Shown here one piece after another: positions 45,689-58,762 of a DNA stretch of 64,000 bases. The translations under genes and the position numbers were made by a program. This DNA comes from Anaeramoeba flamelloides (lineage: Eukaryota > Metamonada > Anaeramoebidae): the NCBI GenBank assembly GCA_027625915.1, contig JANTQA010000012.1, positions 7,028,501 through 7,092,500 of the forward strand. The letters run 5' to 3'. Below the pieces are notes generated by a model, which ran no database searches, was not told the DNA's origin, and worked only from the letters and a program-made list of their open reading frames with translations. Positions within the stretch are counted from its first letter, which is position 1. Every line of letters begins with the position of its first letter.

Positions 45689-46549
45689 TTAAAGTTCGTT
45701 TCCAGCCATTTTTTCCCAGAAAATCCAATCTGAATTAATTGCTGTTGATACTATCACTATTGTGTTGTGTTTGTATTCGTTTGAAATATAGTTATGATAA
45801 ACATTGTTTAAAATTCTTGATGTTCTTTCGTCTGTACTCCAGATGTGCAGAATTTGTTTTGCAAACTTTGGATAGCTGGAGTTTTCTGAAGAGCAGATCA
45901 CACCAAATAATTTTTTTTCGAGGAGGCGTATGGCGTCCTCTTTTTGAAAAATACCTCTGTACTTCATCGCACGGGTAACTGAAACTCCCAGTGTAACAGT
46001 ATTTTCACAATTTGAAACTAAGATTGCATAATCTGTGATTTTGCCCTCGGGGCAATAAACAATTTCAGTCTCTGTTGAAAGAAGCTTGGCATTGATCATT
46101 TTTTTGAGAACCTCAAAGGACATTGCTTCAGAAATTATAGACGTCCCTCCGGCGTTTTCAGAGTCCCTTATTTTCTGTGCTCCCTTAGTTAAGCTGTATT
46201 TATTGAAACAACATTTCGAGATCAATTGATTGTAATGATACCTTTTTGATGAATAAACAAAGAAGGACTTTTTCAGTTTTTCGAGCTGACGACTATCTTC
46301 TAGGATTTTGTTGCTTGAAGTAACAAACACCATATCGTAAGTAGTCATTTTAAGTGAGATCTTTCTGATTTTTTCCACTTTTTTTTTTTTTTTGTTTTTA
46401 TTTTTGTTTTTGTTTTTGTTGTTGTTTTTGTTGTTGTTTTTGTTTTTGCTGGTTGTTGTGCTTTTATTTGAGCGTTGGTTCTTAGTCCCTAGACAAAACA
46501 TGTGTGCAACTGTAGCTTTCCCCACACAGTTGAAAATCTTATGAAACAT
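45689..46549 (-). CDS. AAC4-like protein of unknown function
   Basis: One exon, 286 residues, on the minus strand. The N-terminus is MFHKIFNCVGKATVAHMFCLG; residues about 28-58 are an Asn/Lys run. From about residue 65 the protein is well ordered: TTYDMVFVTSSN, GGTSIISEAMSFEVLKKM, then EIVYCPEGKITDYAILV, TLGVSVTRAMKYRG, EDAIRLLEKKLFGV, FAKQILHIWSTDE and NTIVIVSTAINSDWIF. From memory this pattern (SEAxSFE, TDY, GVSVTRAM, KQILHIW) belongs to proteins annotated in amoebae as AAC-rich mRNA clone AAC4-like; I cannot confirm this here. The spacing of acidic residues and strands could be that of a PD-(D/E)XK nuclease-like fold, but that is speculation. Ends in TAA; no intron is needed. Function unknown. 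Confidence 0.65.
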   Translation of the reverse strand: MFHKIFNCVGKATVAHMFCLGTKNQRSNKSTTTSKNKNNNKNNNKNKNKNKNKKKKKVEKIRKISLKMTTYDMVFVTSSNKILEDSRQLEKLKKSFFVYSSKRYHYNQLISKCCFNKYSLTKGAQKIRDSENAGGTSIISEAMSFEVLKKMINAKLLSTETEIVYCPEGKITDYAILVSNCENTVTLGVSVTRAMKYRGIFQKEDAIRLLEKKLFGVICSSENSSYPKFAKQILHIWSTDERTSRILNNVYHNYISNEYKHNTIVIVSTAINSDWIFWEKMAGNEL

Positions 46550-47990
46550 TTGTCTTTTGGGTTGGTAATAGTTAAAATGTGATGGTTAGTAGTTTTTAAA
46601 CAATAAAAAAATTTAATAAATGTTGAGAAAAAGAATGAATTCCTATGTTTGTAAAACAATTACCCTCTTAGTTTATAAATTTTCATGATTTTTGTAGTAG
46701 ACAGTAAAGTTACACAATTTTGATTGGTCTGATTTTGATTCTTTCTCTGAAGGATTTATTAAATTAAAAAATTTTGATCAATATTTTTTTTGGTTCTGAT
46801 AATTTTTAAATGTTGTCTCAAAGTTTTTTTTTGATCACTTAGACAGGAAAAGTGGTTTTGGAAAACAAATTGCAAAATAAATATTTAACACCAATATTTC
46901 TTTTCATTTTCATTGAAAGATAATTAACAATTCATAAAGGTACTTTAAACATTACTCGTCTTTTAGAAAAATGATTTAAGTACTCCCAAGACGGAATCTC
47001 AATTTTTTTGTTTTTGAGTTATTCCGTTAAAGATGTTTGAAGATTTGATTTGATCAAAAATTTGAAAAATTTTTTATTGAAATTTGATTTTAAATGGGTG
47101 ATATTTTTATCTTATTTTCCAGATTGTTACATTCTTCAGTAACTTGAATTTCGAATTCTTTGATTTCACATAAATGTAGAACAAAATACTAATTCAAACA
47201 ATCAAATAAGATTCTCAATTACAATCTATTTGTTTGAAATTTCTACAAAAGAAAATGAGGAAAATGAAGTGAAAATTTTTTACCATTTATTATTCAAACA
47301 AGTAAATGAAGAAATATTTTCTTTTTTAAGGGATTAACGTCTACGAAGGAGAAGCCTAGGATTAAAGCGTGTTATTATTTTTTATTAATCACATTAGTGC
47401 TACATGGTTTCAATATCTTTGAAAAATTGATTAGCAAAGAAGTTTATTTTTTGATCTCATCAATTAATAATCATCGTTGTTCTAGTAAAAAAAACAATAA
47501 TTTTAGAAAAAAATCTGAATTTAACCACAAATTTAAAGGTTGAATTATCAATCTGAAGAATATAAAATTACAAAATATTTTTCTTAAATTTGTGGCGAAA
47601 TGTAGATTATTTACTAAAAACTTCAATTTGACTAAAGAATAAAATAATTACCAAGAGATTTTTTTTTTACCGATTATTACTGAAATATTGGAAATATCCG
47701 AATATTAGAAATGGACTCATCAAAAGTAAACAAAAGTAATCATTCTTTGTACTTTTATGTTGATGATTATTGAGTTAATCTTTGAAATTCAAAAATTCTA
47801 AAAATAGTTACTTTCAGAAGTTCTAAATCTAAATTATTACAGACTGTAATACTATGATTTTGGGTTTCTATTTTTAGATTTGGAAAAGGATTGAAAAAAA
47901 ATAATATGTAAAATGAAAATTTTTAATAGTGATCATTAGTAAAAAATGTAATAATTTATTGTACAATATGATTTATAATACATTTTGGGG

Positions 47991-49014
47991 ACCAAATTTG
48001 AAATTATCCATGAAAACGTGGGCAAATCTCATTTCCCAGCTTCTTTTTGAATACAAAATATTTCGAATCATCATATAGTTTTTCCCAAATGTATCAATAT
48101 ACTTTGAAATAATCTTAATAAAACAAGTTTTAATATCAAATGAAATCACTTTTTAAATTCCACTTGTTTATTTTCAAAATTAAAAAAGTTCTTTGATCAA
48201 AATTGTTTAATCAAAATAAGCTTGAAAAGTACAAAAATCAAAGTTTCCAAATTAAAACCAGTACTTTTTTTTTCTTCTTGCTCCAATGAAACTCTCAATA
48301 TACCACCCAATAGTAGATCTAAGTTCAAATCAATGTTGAAATTAAATTCCTGGTTATTTTTAAAAATAAAATTTTAATTATTCATACAAATAGTTGAAAA
48401 TTTTCCATAATATTATCAATTTTTTTGAAATATTTCTATTTTTTTGTATTTTTAATGAAATGTAAATTTCTTCAAAATGAATACTATTTTACGAAATAAA
48501 TTTTTCAATTTGATCCTTAATTTTTAGAATTTCTTTTTAAATATTCGAACTTTAAGAAACCAAGACCCTATTTAATTTTGGTTTATTGTTGGTTTCTTTG
48601 ATTAGGAGGATGTATAGGTCTTCTATAAGAAAAAAACACATTTTTTATTTTGAAAGACTTCTTCAACTTTTCTGTACTAATTATTATTACAACAGGTATA
48701 CCATTTCTTAAAAACCCTCAAAAAATCCTACTGGTATTTGAATTAAAAATGCGGAAAAATTTTCTCTTAATTTTCCAAATTTTCTTTTCCAAAAAGAGAT
48801 CACAAACCCCAACCTACTTCTTTGAAAACTCAATTTATTAAAAGAAAAATATGGAAAATGAAAAGAGAAGTGAAAATTTTTTCCCATTTATAATTCAAAT
48901 ACCAGCAAATTTTACTATTGTTATTAGAATCCTTTCATTTTTCTTGTGATTCTTTTAAAAGGTTTCTCAAAGTTAGGGTATTGTGTTTTCAACCCCAACA
49001 GAATAGAAAATATG
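47991..49014 (+). repeat. dispersed repeat family R5, long copy containing R4
   Basis: The first 230 bp (ACCAAATTTGAAATTATCCA, GAAAACGTGGGCAAATCTCA, AAAACAAGTTTTAATA, AAATCACTTTTTAAATT) and the last 85 bp (ATCCTTTCATTTTTCTTGTG, AGGGTATTGTGTTTTCAACC, CCAACAGAATA) match 50789-51145 closely. Between them lies about 700 bp, mostly R4, absent from the shorter copy. Either R4 inserted here or the other copy lost it. Confidence 0.75.
48240..48780 (+). repeat. dispersed repeat family R4, copy 2
   Basis: Second copy of 6690-7190, same orientation, sharing TTTTTAGAATTTCTTTTTAA, GAACTTTAAGAAACCAA and the CTTCTxTAAxAAAAAAACAC block. It lies inside the long R5 copy. The open frame at 48650-48841 has no match to a protein family and is not called. 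Confidence 0.7.
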
Positions 49015-49092
49015 AATAATCTTAAATGAAAATTTCATTTTTATTAATTCCCAACTTCCTCAATATTTATTCTTCAGCCTAATTAAATCATT

Positions 49093-49805
49093 ATGTCCAA
49101 GGGGTGTGAAGCTGATCAACCATTTGACACAGACGTTTTTTCTTCAACGTATAAAGATGATGATATTAAATTAGTCACCGAGAAAACCGTTAAAAAGCTC
49201 GCTAATGGATGGAAAACAGTCAAAGGAACACGAGTCATGAAGCACAATACTGGTAAATACCATTATCGAATCAAAATAGATTCTCACAACAGAAACAATA
49301 ATCCCTATTTAATGATTGGTGTTTCGTCTTGTAAAAAAGTTCTCGGGTACAGCAATGGGGTGGTATTTTCAGGTATTTTTTTCTTTTTTACTTTTGTTTT
49401 TATTAATTTTTCTCCTTTTACAAAATTTCACCAAAAACAAAAAAAAAAACGAAAAATTGTTAAAAAAACCAACAAAACAAACAAAACATTCACAAAATTA
49501 AATTTGGAATCCTAAATACCCCTCTTTTTTTTCATAAAATTGATTCTTTAATTATTTTCATTATACTAGGAAATGATACCGGGTCGTGGACTGGTAAATA
49601 TAAAAAAGGTTCATCAACACAGTATGGTAATAATGTAGCTATTGTACCTGGTGATGTTGTTCATTTAATTATTGACACAGACAAGAAGAGTATCTCTGTG
49701 TCTCTTAACGAAAAGGATTTAGGTGTACTTGATAATGATCTGATCAATAATTGTGTTTTATCGGTTGATCTCTATTCAACTAATGATCAGGTTACCATAT
49801 TATAA
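49093..49805 (+). CDS. small SPRY-domain protein
   Basis: Two exons, 49093-49372 and 49570-49805, join in phase 1 (donor GTATTT, acceptor ACTAG) to 171 residues, almost all a single SPRY domain. Visible signature: GKYHYRIKID, YLMIGVSSCKK, GYSNGVVFSG, then after the splice NDTGSWTGKYKKG, QYGNNVAIVPGDVVHLIID, KKSISVSLNEKDLGVL and CVLSVDLYSTNDQVTIL. In the family this fold binds peptides and often serves as an adaptor, for example in ubiquitin ligases. Here there is no RING, B-box or SOCS box, so the partner is unknown. The start context ATTATGTC resembles other starts in the window. The 197-bp intron is T- and A-rich. The family is well supported; the biological role is not. Confidence 0.88.
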
Positions 49806-50788
49806 CTTTCTTCTGATCAGTAGAAGAACATACAAAGTATCTTTATTATCATTTATTTTGAAAGGAGTAATTCAAATGTTTTCCTTCTTTTGGTTTTTTT
49901 TTCTTTTTCTTTTTCATTTTTTCTTTTTTCTGCTTTACCTTTCTCAAGAATAAAAAATTTATCAAACACGTCTGGTTTCGATGTTAATTGATCTTTAACT
50001 TTCTTTTCTCAAAGAAGTTGAAATTCTAATTACTAATAAATTCCATGATGTAAAAAAACATTTTTGGTACAATTGTTAGTTTTAGAAATATGATATCTCA
50101 ACTGTAAAATCATTTTCTTCAAACAAGTGTTATTGTGTTAACTTATTTCAAAAGTTTTTTCAAATTTAGAACAAGAAAATTCTTTCTTCTTATTATTTAT
50201 CAAAAGCTTGTAAAAACTTTATCAATAAAAAGGAAATTGAACTAAAAATTTTGAAAATATATAATGTGAATTTATTAGTACTATTATTTTCCAATTAAAA
50301 AATGAAAAATTGTTGAGTTCACTTTCCAAAATATTTTTCAAGTTTAAAAGTCTAAGTAAAACCAAAGATCTTTACAACATCGTTTAGAATCGTTATTTTT
50401 AGACCTTTAAATTAAACTTACTGAGTTAACTCAAAGACAAAATTTTCACTCTGGTAATTTGATTGTAGCTAGTATTAATTAATATTCATTTTGGAAATTG
50501 AAATAAAAATTTTCATATATTAATTGGAAAATAACAGTATTAACAACAATTCTTCTCGATCTTTTGAGATCTGATTTTATATTTTTATAGAAAGCCATGC
50601 AACAAATGCGCAATTCATATATTCCCACACTTTAGAAAGGAGTGTTCATATTTAATGCTTAATTCAGATTGGTTTTATGACTACCAACATATTTATCGGC
50701 TGAAAAGATTGTTTAGTTCTTGTTTAAATTTTAAAATTCAGGTCTATTGTTTCAAAATTTATAATTTTGATAAAACAACATTTTTATG

Positions 50789-51145
50789 ACCAAATTTGAA
50801 ATTCTCCTTGAAAACGTGGGCAAATCTCATTTCCCGGCTTCTTGTTGAATACAAAATATTTTGAATCACCATATAGTTTAATTCGAGTGTAAAAATATAC
50901 TTGGAAATAATCGGAATAAAACAAGTTTTAATACCAAAAGAAATCACTTTTTAAATTTCACATGCTTTTTAAAAGATTACAAAAAGTTCTTTGATCAAAG
51001 TAATGTTTTTTTTCAAAAATCCTCAAAAAATCCTAAATTTATACAATTTTTAATATAATCCTTTCATTTTTCTTATGATTCTTTTAAATTGTTTTTTGAG
51101 GTTAGGGTATTGTGTTTTCAACCCCAACAGAATACAAAATATAAA
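50789..51145 (+). repeat. dispersed repeat family R5, short copy
   Basis: Matches both ends of 47991-49014 and lacks most of the R4-containing middle. A small piece of the middle, TCCTCAAAAAATCCTA near 51019, is kept and matches 48716 onward. That points to loss of sequence here rather than clean insertion there. Confidence 0.75.
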
Positions 51146-51289
51146 AATTCCTTAGTGAACCAATTAGCATTGTTAAATGTATTTTGGTTTGTGAAATACA
51201 AGATAAATCAGCCACTGAAATCATTTACCAATTTGATGAAAAAAACACAAAATTCAAAACAAAATCAACTATAAAGTAATTTTAAAAAA

Positions 51290-51550
51290 GTTAAAAAAAA
51301 AATTTTTTTTTATGATTGTTTCAGAATTAAAAGTTTTTTAGGGTTTTGTATTTTAATAAAGTGAAATACTTTTTTTATAAACTGCTTTCCTTCACACTTC
51401 AACCTCTACACCACATTAAAAGGCTGAACCTTTGCTAATTAAAACAGAAAACTTGATAAAAGGTTAAATTCTGAAAATTTTTCACTTTTTTAACATAGAA
51501 AAAATATAAAAAGTTTTAAAAAGATCTTCACATTTTTAAAACGATTATAT
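51290..51550 (+). repeat. dispersed repeat family R6, copy 3
   Basis: Shares CACTTCAACCTCTACACCAC, GGCTGAACCTTTGCTAATTA, AAAACAGAAAACTTGATAAA, ATTCTGAAAATTTTTCAC and CACATTTTTAAAACGA with copies 1 and 2. It is more diverged than those two are from each other. Confidence 0.7.
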
Positions 51551-53311
51551 CCCAAATTTTAAAAATTACTCTCTCATCTTAGAATGAAAAAACAATTTTA
51601 GGTAGAGCAAAATATTTGTTATATAATGGTATTTTTTTTCAAAAGCAAATTGGTAATCATGGATTTAATATAACAGCTCTAGAAAAAAAATGTTAAATTG
51701 GTTTTAATTTTCACTAGTATGAAAAAAAAAAAAATTACAAATTAAAATTTAGACAGAACTATTACTTCAATTATCATTTCATTCCTGTTACCAAATTTTA
51801 TTCACAATATAACCAAAATTCCAGATTTTAAAAATATTGTGGTTGTTGTATTTATTCTTGTTAGTAGTACTAGAGGTTGTAAAAGTCTCTAGTCTAGAAA
51901 AAAAAAGTATATTCTGCAGTAAAAATTTAAAATGGGTGTTACTATGAATTTTTGTTAAATTCAACTTAGGATATATTTTTGACAATAAAATAATATATAA
52001 ACTCCAATTCACTCAAAGCGGCCCAGCCAAAAATGAAAAATTCGCTTTATTTTTAAGAATCTGCCAAATTTAGGTTGTTTAGAAATACGAGAATAATATT
52101 CTACATATTAGGGTTGATAATCATCAAAGAAAAACCTAAACAAACTATAAATTTCAAAAAAAAAAAAGATACACAACTCAACCCTTTTTTACCCCGGAAG
52201 GTGTTATATTTTTATTTTTAATTTGGTTGACAGATCGATAGATCCTTTAGATCAGCACTAATAGTAAAAAAAAAAGGAAAATAATCATTTCCTCAGTCGA
52301 TCCTGTGGTTAAACATTCATGAATGAAAAGGCTTCTAAAACAATCCATCCTTTATCGTGTTCTTTATAGAATTATTTTTCATTAAGTGACTCCATTTTCT
52401 ATATTCAATTCAAGATCAAGAGGGATTGGATAACTTCTCAAAAGCCTTCTCAATAACATCTCCACACAATCACTAAGTATAAGGATTGCTTGGGCAGTAA
52501 TTTTCTTCTTTTTATTTTTCTTCTTTTATATTTGTATTATACATATAAGACAACTAGATTTTAAAGCTTTTTTTATTCTATAGCAAATAAGAATGATAAT
52601 TCCTCCTTTTTCTTTTTGGTTATTAAACTTTGAATGTAATAACCCCATTTACAAAAACACATCTATTTATAGATTTCAATTAAATTGTTGAAATGGGTTT
52701 TTTTTTTTTTTTAATCAAATATAATACACAATAATTTGTAAAAATTGTTAAAAAAAAATGTAAATAATATGTTTTTGAGTGCACTACAAAAAATCAAATA
52801 ACTTTTTATAAAGGATTTTGTCTTTAAAACCTTTTCATACACTTGAAGACCATTTACAAACATTTTCCATCATTTTTAAAAAGGGGAAAGAGTTGTCAAA
52901 GTCTCAAAGCTTTAGAAAATTCATGTGATTTTTATAAAGTGAATTCAAAAAATTAATGTATCATATTTTTTTTGATATTTTTTATTTTATGGCTATAATG
53001 TGGAATTATCACAAATTTGTGATTTTTTTGTGAAAGTTGAATTATTCACGATTTTATAATATTATAGCAGATTTATTGTTAATATTGTGATAATACATGT
53101 TATCATCAAAACCTCTACAAGACCAAATCGAGAATTAGAAACCAAACTTGAAAAAAAATTTAAATTCTTCAAAAATTGTATTATTAAAAAGATTAGGAAA
53201 ACTTGAAACAAAAAATAAAATAAAAAAAAAAGAGAGACATAGATTATCGGTGTATATAAAAATAAAAAACATTATAATAAATAAAAGAAAAAAAGAAAAA
53301 TAAGAATTTTT

Positions 53312-56120
53312 TTAATTTATTTTTTTATTTATAGTATCGATCAATTCATTAATTTTTGTATCATCATTTATTGTTTCTAACTGTTTAACGTGTTTAATAA
53401 AATTATCAATTGAAGAAATAAAATGTTCAGGAATTTGAGAATTCCAAAAAGGAAATTCCAATATTAAAATAAAATAATCTAATGAACGTAAAATAAATGA
53501 TTTCTTTTTTGGTTTTTTATCAGTTATTTGGTGAATTAATTGAGAAAAAAAGATTTTGAATGATTTAATTTGATTTTCATTTAAATTTATATCTTTTAAA
53601 TTGGTAAAATAAGATTTGAAATCTTTTAAAAAGTGAAATATTTTTGGTTTCAAAATGATCTCTTTTAATAAAGATAATAATTGTTCCTGAAATTTGAATT
53701 GGTTATATTGCTGACAAATCTGTAACAAAGAAATTATGGGACTATAACTTTGCTTAATTTTTTGAAAACTTCTAATTTTATATATTAGCAATTGCAACAA
53801 TAAGAATTTATGTCTGAATAAATTATATTTTTCCCTTTTTTTCCTTTCTCTTCCCCTTTTCCTCTTTCCCCCCTTCTTCTTCTCTTTCAACCCCTTCTCA
53901 TCCCCCTTCACCCCCTCACCATCCACTTTCTTTATACCAACCTTCTTATTTTCTTCTCTCTTCTCCATTTCTTCACCATTCTCGATATTTTTAAAACTTT
54001 TATTTATATTAACATCCAAAATATAATTTTCAAAATCATCCTTGTCATCATTTTTTTTTTTTTTATTTTTTTTCATTCTTTTAATTACAAGAGTTTTCAT
54101 TTTTGTAATAAGTTTATTTAAGAATATTTTTGTTAAATATTTGTAATTTTTTGAAATAAATTGGAAAGATAAATCAATTAAAGATTCGTTAATAGGCCTT
54201 TTATATTTATTAAACAAATCAGCAAGTTTTATCAAAGCCGATGAAAATTTTATTTTAATTGTTGTTGAATTTAAAGTTTTATCTGTAAAAAATTTATTGA
54301 ATATTTCTAAAATAATAAAACAGCAAGTTTCATCCTTTTTAAGTAACTCATTTCCAAAATCCAATGAAATTAGAAATTCAATAATTTTATATATACCTTC
54401 CGATTTATTACTATCATTCAAATAAATAATATCATTTTCATTTAGAATCAATAAATTTATTAGCTTCAACATTACAATTTCTGATTTATCCTCATTACTA
54501 CTACTACTACTACTACTACTACTATTACTACTACTACTATTACTACTATTACTACTACTATTATTTTGATCATTTCCCCCATCATAACCACTACTATTAT
54601 TTAAACGAGTATCAGATTTTTTTGAAATATTTGTATTTAATCTACTTTTTTTAGAAATGACATCATTGTTATCATCCACATTTATAATTCTTTTTCTTGT
54701 TTGTAAAATTTTTAATAAATAATTTAATATCAATTTTTTCCAAGATTGAGCATTTTTAAAATATTTAAACAAATTAAAATAATTATTAATTATTGTTGAA
54801 TGGGTTTTCTTATTATATAAGCATATATGTATCAAAAAACGAGTTATTGTACTTTTGCCAATTAAAAATTTTACAATTAATTCATTCTTTTCAATAAAAA
54901 TGGTTTCTATAATATTAAAATAACTTTTAAATAATTGATTTAAAATTTGATCATTATATTTATTACTCCTATTCGTTGCAAATTTAAAATGAATGAGATT
55001 ATTGATGTACATTGGGTTATTAAATAAAATTTGTTTATTTTTATCTGAATTTTGGTAAAGGAAAATTGTTTCCCAAAATTTTAAAAAATTTAATTTAATT
55101 TTATCATTTTTATGGATTCTTTGTAAATTTATTTTTTGAAATAATTTGATCAAATCATCAAAATAATCTGAAATTAATTGATTAATGATGTCAATTTTAA
55201 CTAGTGATGATAAAATATCAAATAATTCTGCGGTAATTTCTGGATTTAAATTACGTTTTAATTCCGAAAATGGACATGTCACTTCACTTTCATTTGTTAA
55301 AGACGAGAACGGTGGAAAACGTGAAGTGGTTGATAGTGGACCAAAAGAATTGTACAAGTTTATTCCTGTTGCCGATTTCTTTTTTAATATAATTTTCATT
55401 TTCGGATAATTTGATAAATCTGAGCTAATTAAAGTAACAATCAAACCCTGGAACAGTTCAATTAAACGCCCCTCTTCCTTATCAGTCCTCTTATATATCG
55501 TTTCATCGCAAATGGCTTTGAACAGATTAACTACCATTTTTCTAATTTCTTCATTTCTTGGTACAAATAACCAAACGGGAAGCCATCGTTCATAGTTCTC
55601 GATTAAAAATGGAATTACACCCTTTCTAATTTTTATTATTTTGAAAAGAAAATTTAAAACCTGTTCAATTGTTGAATACATACCTTTGTCGACAACCGAA
55701 ATACTCTGAAAAGTATTTTGCTGATTTATTAAAAATTGGGTTTCTTTGATTTGTTGTGTTATTATGTTATTTAATATGACAATGACTTTTTTATCCTTTC
55801 TGGTGAGTATATTTTTATTCTTGGATTTTTTCTTTAATATTATTAAATGTGTTTCAAAAAGATTAAAATAATAATTAATTTTCCCATTTTTTATATTTGA
55901 ATCTTGATCTTTTGAGAATGATTTAAAATAATTTGCATTTGTTAAAATTATATGTGATATATAAGAATAAAATGAAGTCGTAATTTTAAAATTGTAATTT
56001 AAATAATTAAATAATAAATTTGAATTCAATAAAGATCGTTGATCATTTTTTGAAATAAAATGATTTATTGTTTCCAGAGTTAACATATCTTTATTTCGTG
56101 GTTTATAGCCATCATCATCA

Positions 56121-56185
<65 letters not shown>

Positions 56186-58722
56186 TAATTTTGTTAAATT
56201 AAAAAATAGTTGTGAAATAAAATTTAAAAAATTTTCAACTAAACTTTTAATATTTTGTTTTTTTCCATTAATTTGTTTGCTTTTTTCATTAATTATATCA
56301 ATAAAATAAGAAATTAAATCAATTTTGAAATAATATAAAGTTATTTCTTTATAATTGTTGGAAAATTGTATTAACACATCAAAATAGGAAGGATATTCCC
56401 TTAAAATATTTCTATTTATAACTAAATCTAAAATACTGTTAAACAATTTCAAAATTAAGGAATTTTGAATAAATTTCTTATTTATAATAAATAATTTTTT
56501 ATTTTTATTATTATTATCTTCAAAAATTTCAATTGAATCATTTTTTTTATCATTATTAACACCTTTTAAATAATCAGAAAATTTTTCCAAAATTTTTTTT
56601 TCATTGTTATTATAAATAAGATTACAGGTGGTTATTAGCATATTTAAAAAAAAAGATTTGATTTTTTTTTTATTACAAATAAATAAAAAATTTATTAAAT
56701 AATTATTATTTTTCCTTTCATTAATAATTTCTTTTAAAAACCATTTGATTATTTTGATATTTTTTTCATGGAAATTAATTAATAAATATGATAATAAAAT
56801 TTCTATTTGTTGAATATTTTTTGATCTAGAAAATATTTTTAAAAAAAATGTTAAAGCAAATTTAATTAATTTAATATTTTTTTTTTTTTTTTTCCCATCA
56901 TTTCCATCAATCACTTTCCTATTATTAATTAAAAGTAATTGTTTACCATCCAGACCACCGTAATCATTATCATCATCATCATCATCATCATCAATTGGGT
57001 TATTTTCATCGATTGCATTAAAATACTTAAATAATCGAAAACAGAAATGAAAATAATTTGAAGAAAATAAATAATTTCTTAAATTTAAATTATAATTTTT
57101 TTCATAAATCTGTTTTAATATTGTATTATTATATACCACTAATTTGTCTTCATTTATTTTAGTTTCAGATTTTGATATTTTTTGATAAAATAACATATAA
57201 GCAGAAAACACTTTTTTTGGATCAGTTTTTTTTAATTCTTGATTACTTAATCCAAAGCAATTTTGATTAAAATTTTTTATATCAAAATTAGTTATTATTT
57301 TGTCTTCAATTTTTAGCCATTTGTTATTATTGTTTTTTGTTTTTTCTTTTATTATTGATATATAATGCCCATATTCTGTTGTTCCTTTATGTAAAATAAC
57401 ACCAATTAGTTCAAAATTAAAATCGTTTTTGTCTTCACCTTTCATTGGCTTTGCTTGAAAATATTTAAATAAATTTAATTCAAAAGGAAAAACCAATTTT
57501 TGGTTTAATTTATTTCGAGATTGAGTAGTGATATTATATTGAAATCTTTTTAAATGCAAAATTAAAATTTTTGGTAATTTTTTAAAAGAAACTCTTTTTA
57601 TTGCATTTACCTTTTTGTTTAATTCTTCTAAAAAATATTGATTTTCTCCAATTAATTTATCATCTTCAAAATATTGCTCAAATGATTCTTGAAGATTTTT
57701 CTTTTCTTTAACTTCCAAAGAAATGGTATAAAAATCTTCATTTCTTTCTCTGATGTATTTATTATGATCCAGATCATCAATATTATAATTATTATTATTT
57801 TGATTATTGGCTATGCTATTGTTATCATTCTGAGTATTACTATTTATATTAATATTATTTAAATTTGGAATAATTTGATTTACTAATTTTCCTTTAAAGA
57901 TATTTGAAAACATTTTATTTTTTTCTTGAAAATTTTTTTTAAAATAATTTTCAAATTTTTGAAATAACATATTACAAAATTCAACTGCATCCATTTGAAC
58001 ATTTGGATTTATTGACTGGCCATCCCAGCCAATAAATGAATTTATAAAAGGTCTTGTATCAACAAAATATTTTTCGGTATTCGTTAAATAATAAAATAAT
58101 TTTTGAAATTGATAAAAATTATTTTTTTCATTTTGATCATGCTTTGGAATTTGTATTTTTAATATTTCATTTCTAAATTCTTCAATAAAAAATAATTGTT
58201 GAATTAAAGAATTCATATAACAAGTACATCCTAAATTAGTTAATCCACTATAATTAAACTCTTTTCTCTTTTCACAATTGAATTGATAATACCAAGTTTT
58301 TGGTATCTCTACTTTACTTTGCACAACATTTAAATAATTAATAATTGCTTTTTGATTTTCTGGATAATTTCTCATTATTTCAAATAATAATTTATAAATA
58401 ACTTTTCTGCTTTTTATTGTTTTACATTTTGAAATTAAATAATCCTTTTTATTTATATTAACTCTTTCCATTTTCCTTTTAGCATTAAAATTTTCCTCAA
58501 TTTTAAATTCAAAATCTATTTCATTTTCAATATTTATTTCTTCTTCAATATCTATTTCATTATTTGTTTTTTTTGTTTCGGGTAAAAGTTTAAAAAGACA
58601 TTCTTTTAATAAAATATTAATTAACCCCCCTATATCATGATAATTAGTATTTTTTTGAATCAATAAACTTTTTAATATTCGTAAAATTCCAATTAATATT
58701 TGTTCTTCATTTATTAAATTAC

Positions 58723-58762
<40 letters not shown>

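Larger units (their letters stand above)
46550..49092. other. 2.5-kb gene-free interval, mostly repeats
   Basis: Upstream of the AAC4-like gene (minus) and of the SPRY gene (plus), so both promoters lie here. From 47991 onward it is repeat R5 (copy A) with R4 copy 2 inside it. The block GGAAAATGAAGTGAAAATTT or close forms appear at about 47255 and 48848. No RNA or coding region recognised. Confidence 0.65.
49806..53311. other. 3.5-kb gene-free interval
   Basis: Contains R5 short copy (50789-51145) and R6 copy 3 (51290-51550). Between 51600 and 53300 it is AT-rich DNA with a few homopolymers. The open frames at 50759-50947, 51089-51274 and 51788-52012 fall in repeats or lack family resemblance. 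No RNA gene was recognised. The 3' ends of the SPRY and deubiquitinase genes face each other across it. Confidence 0.65.
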
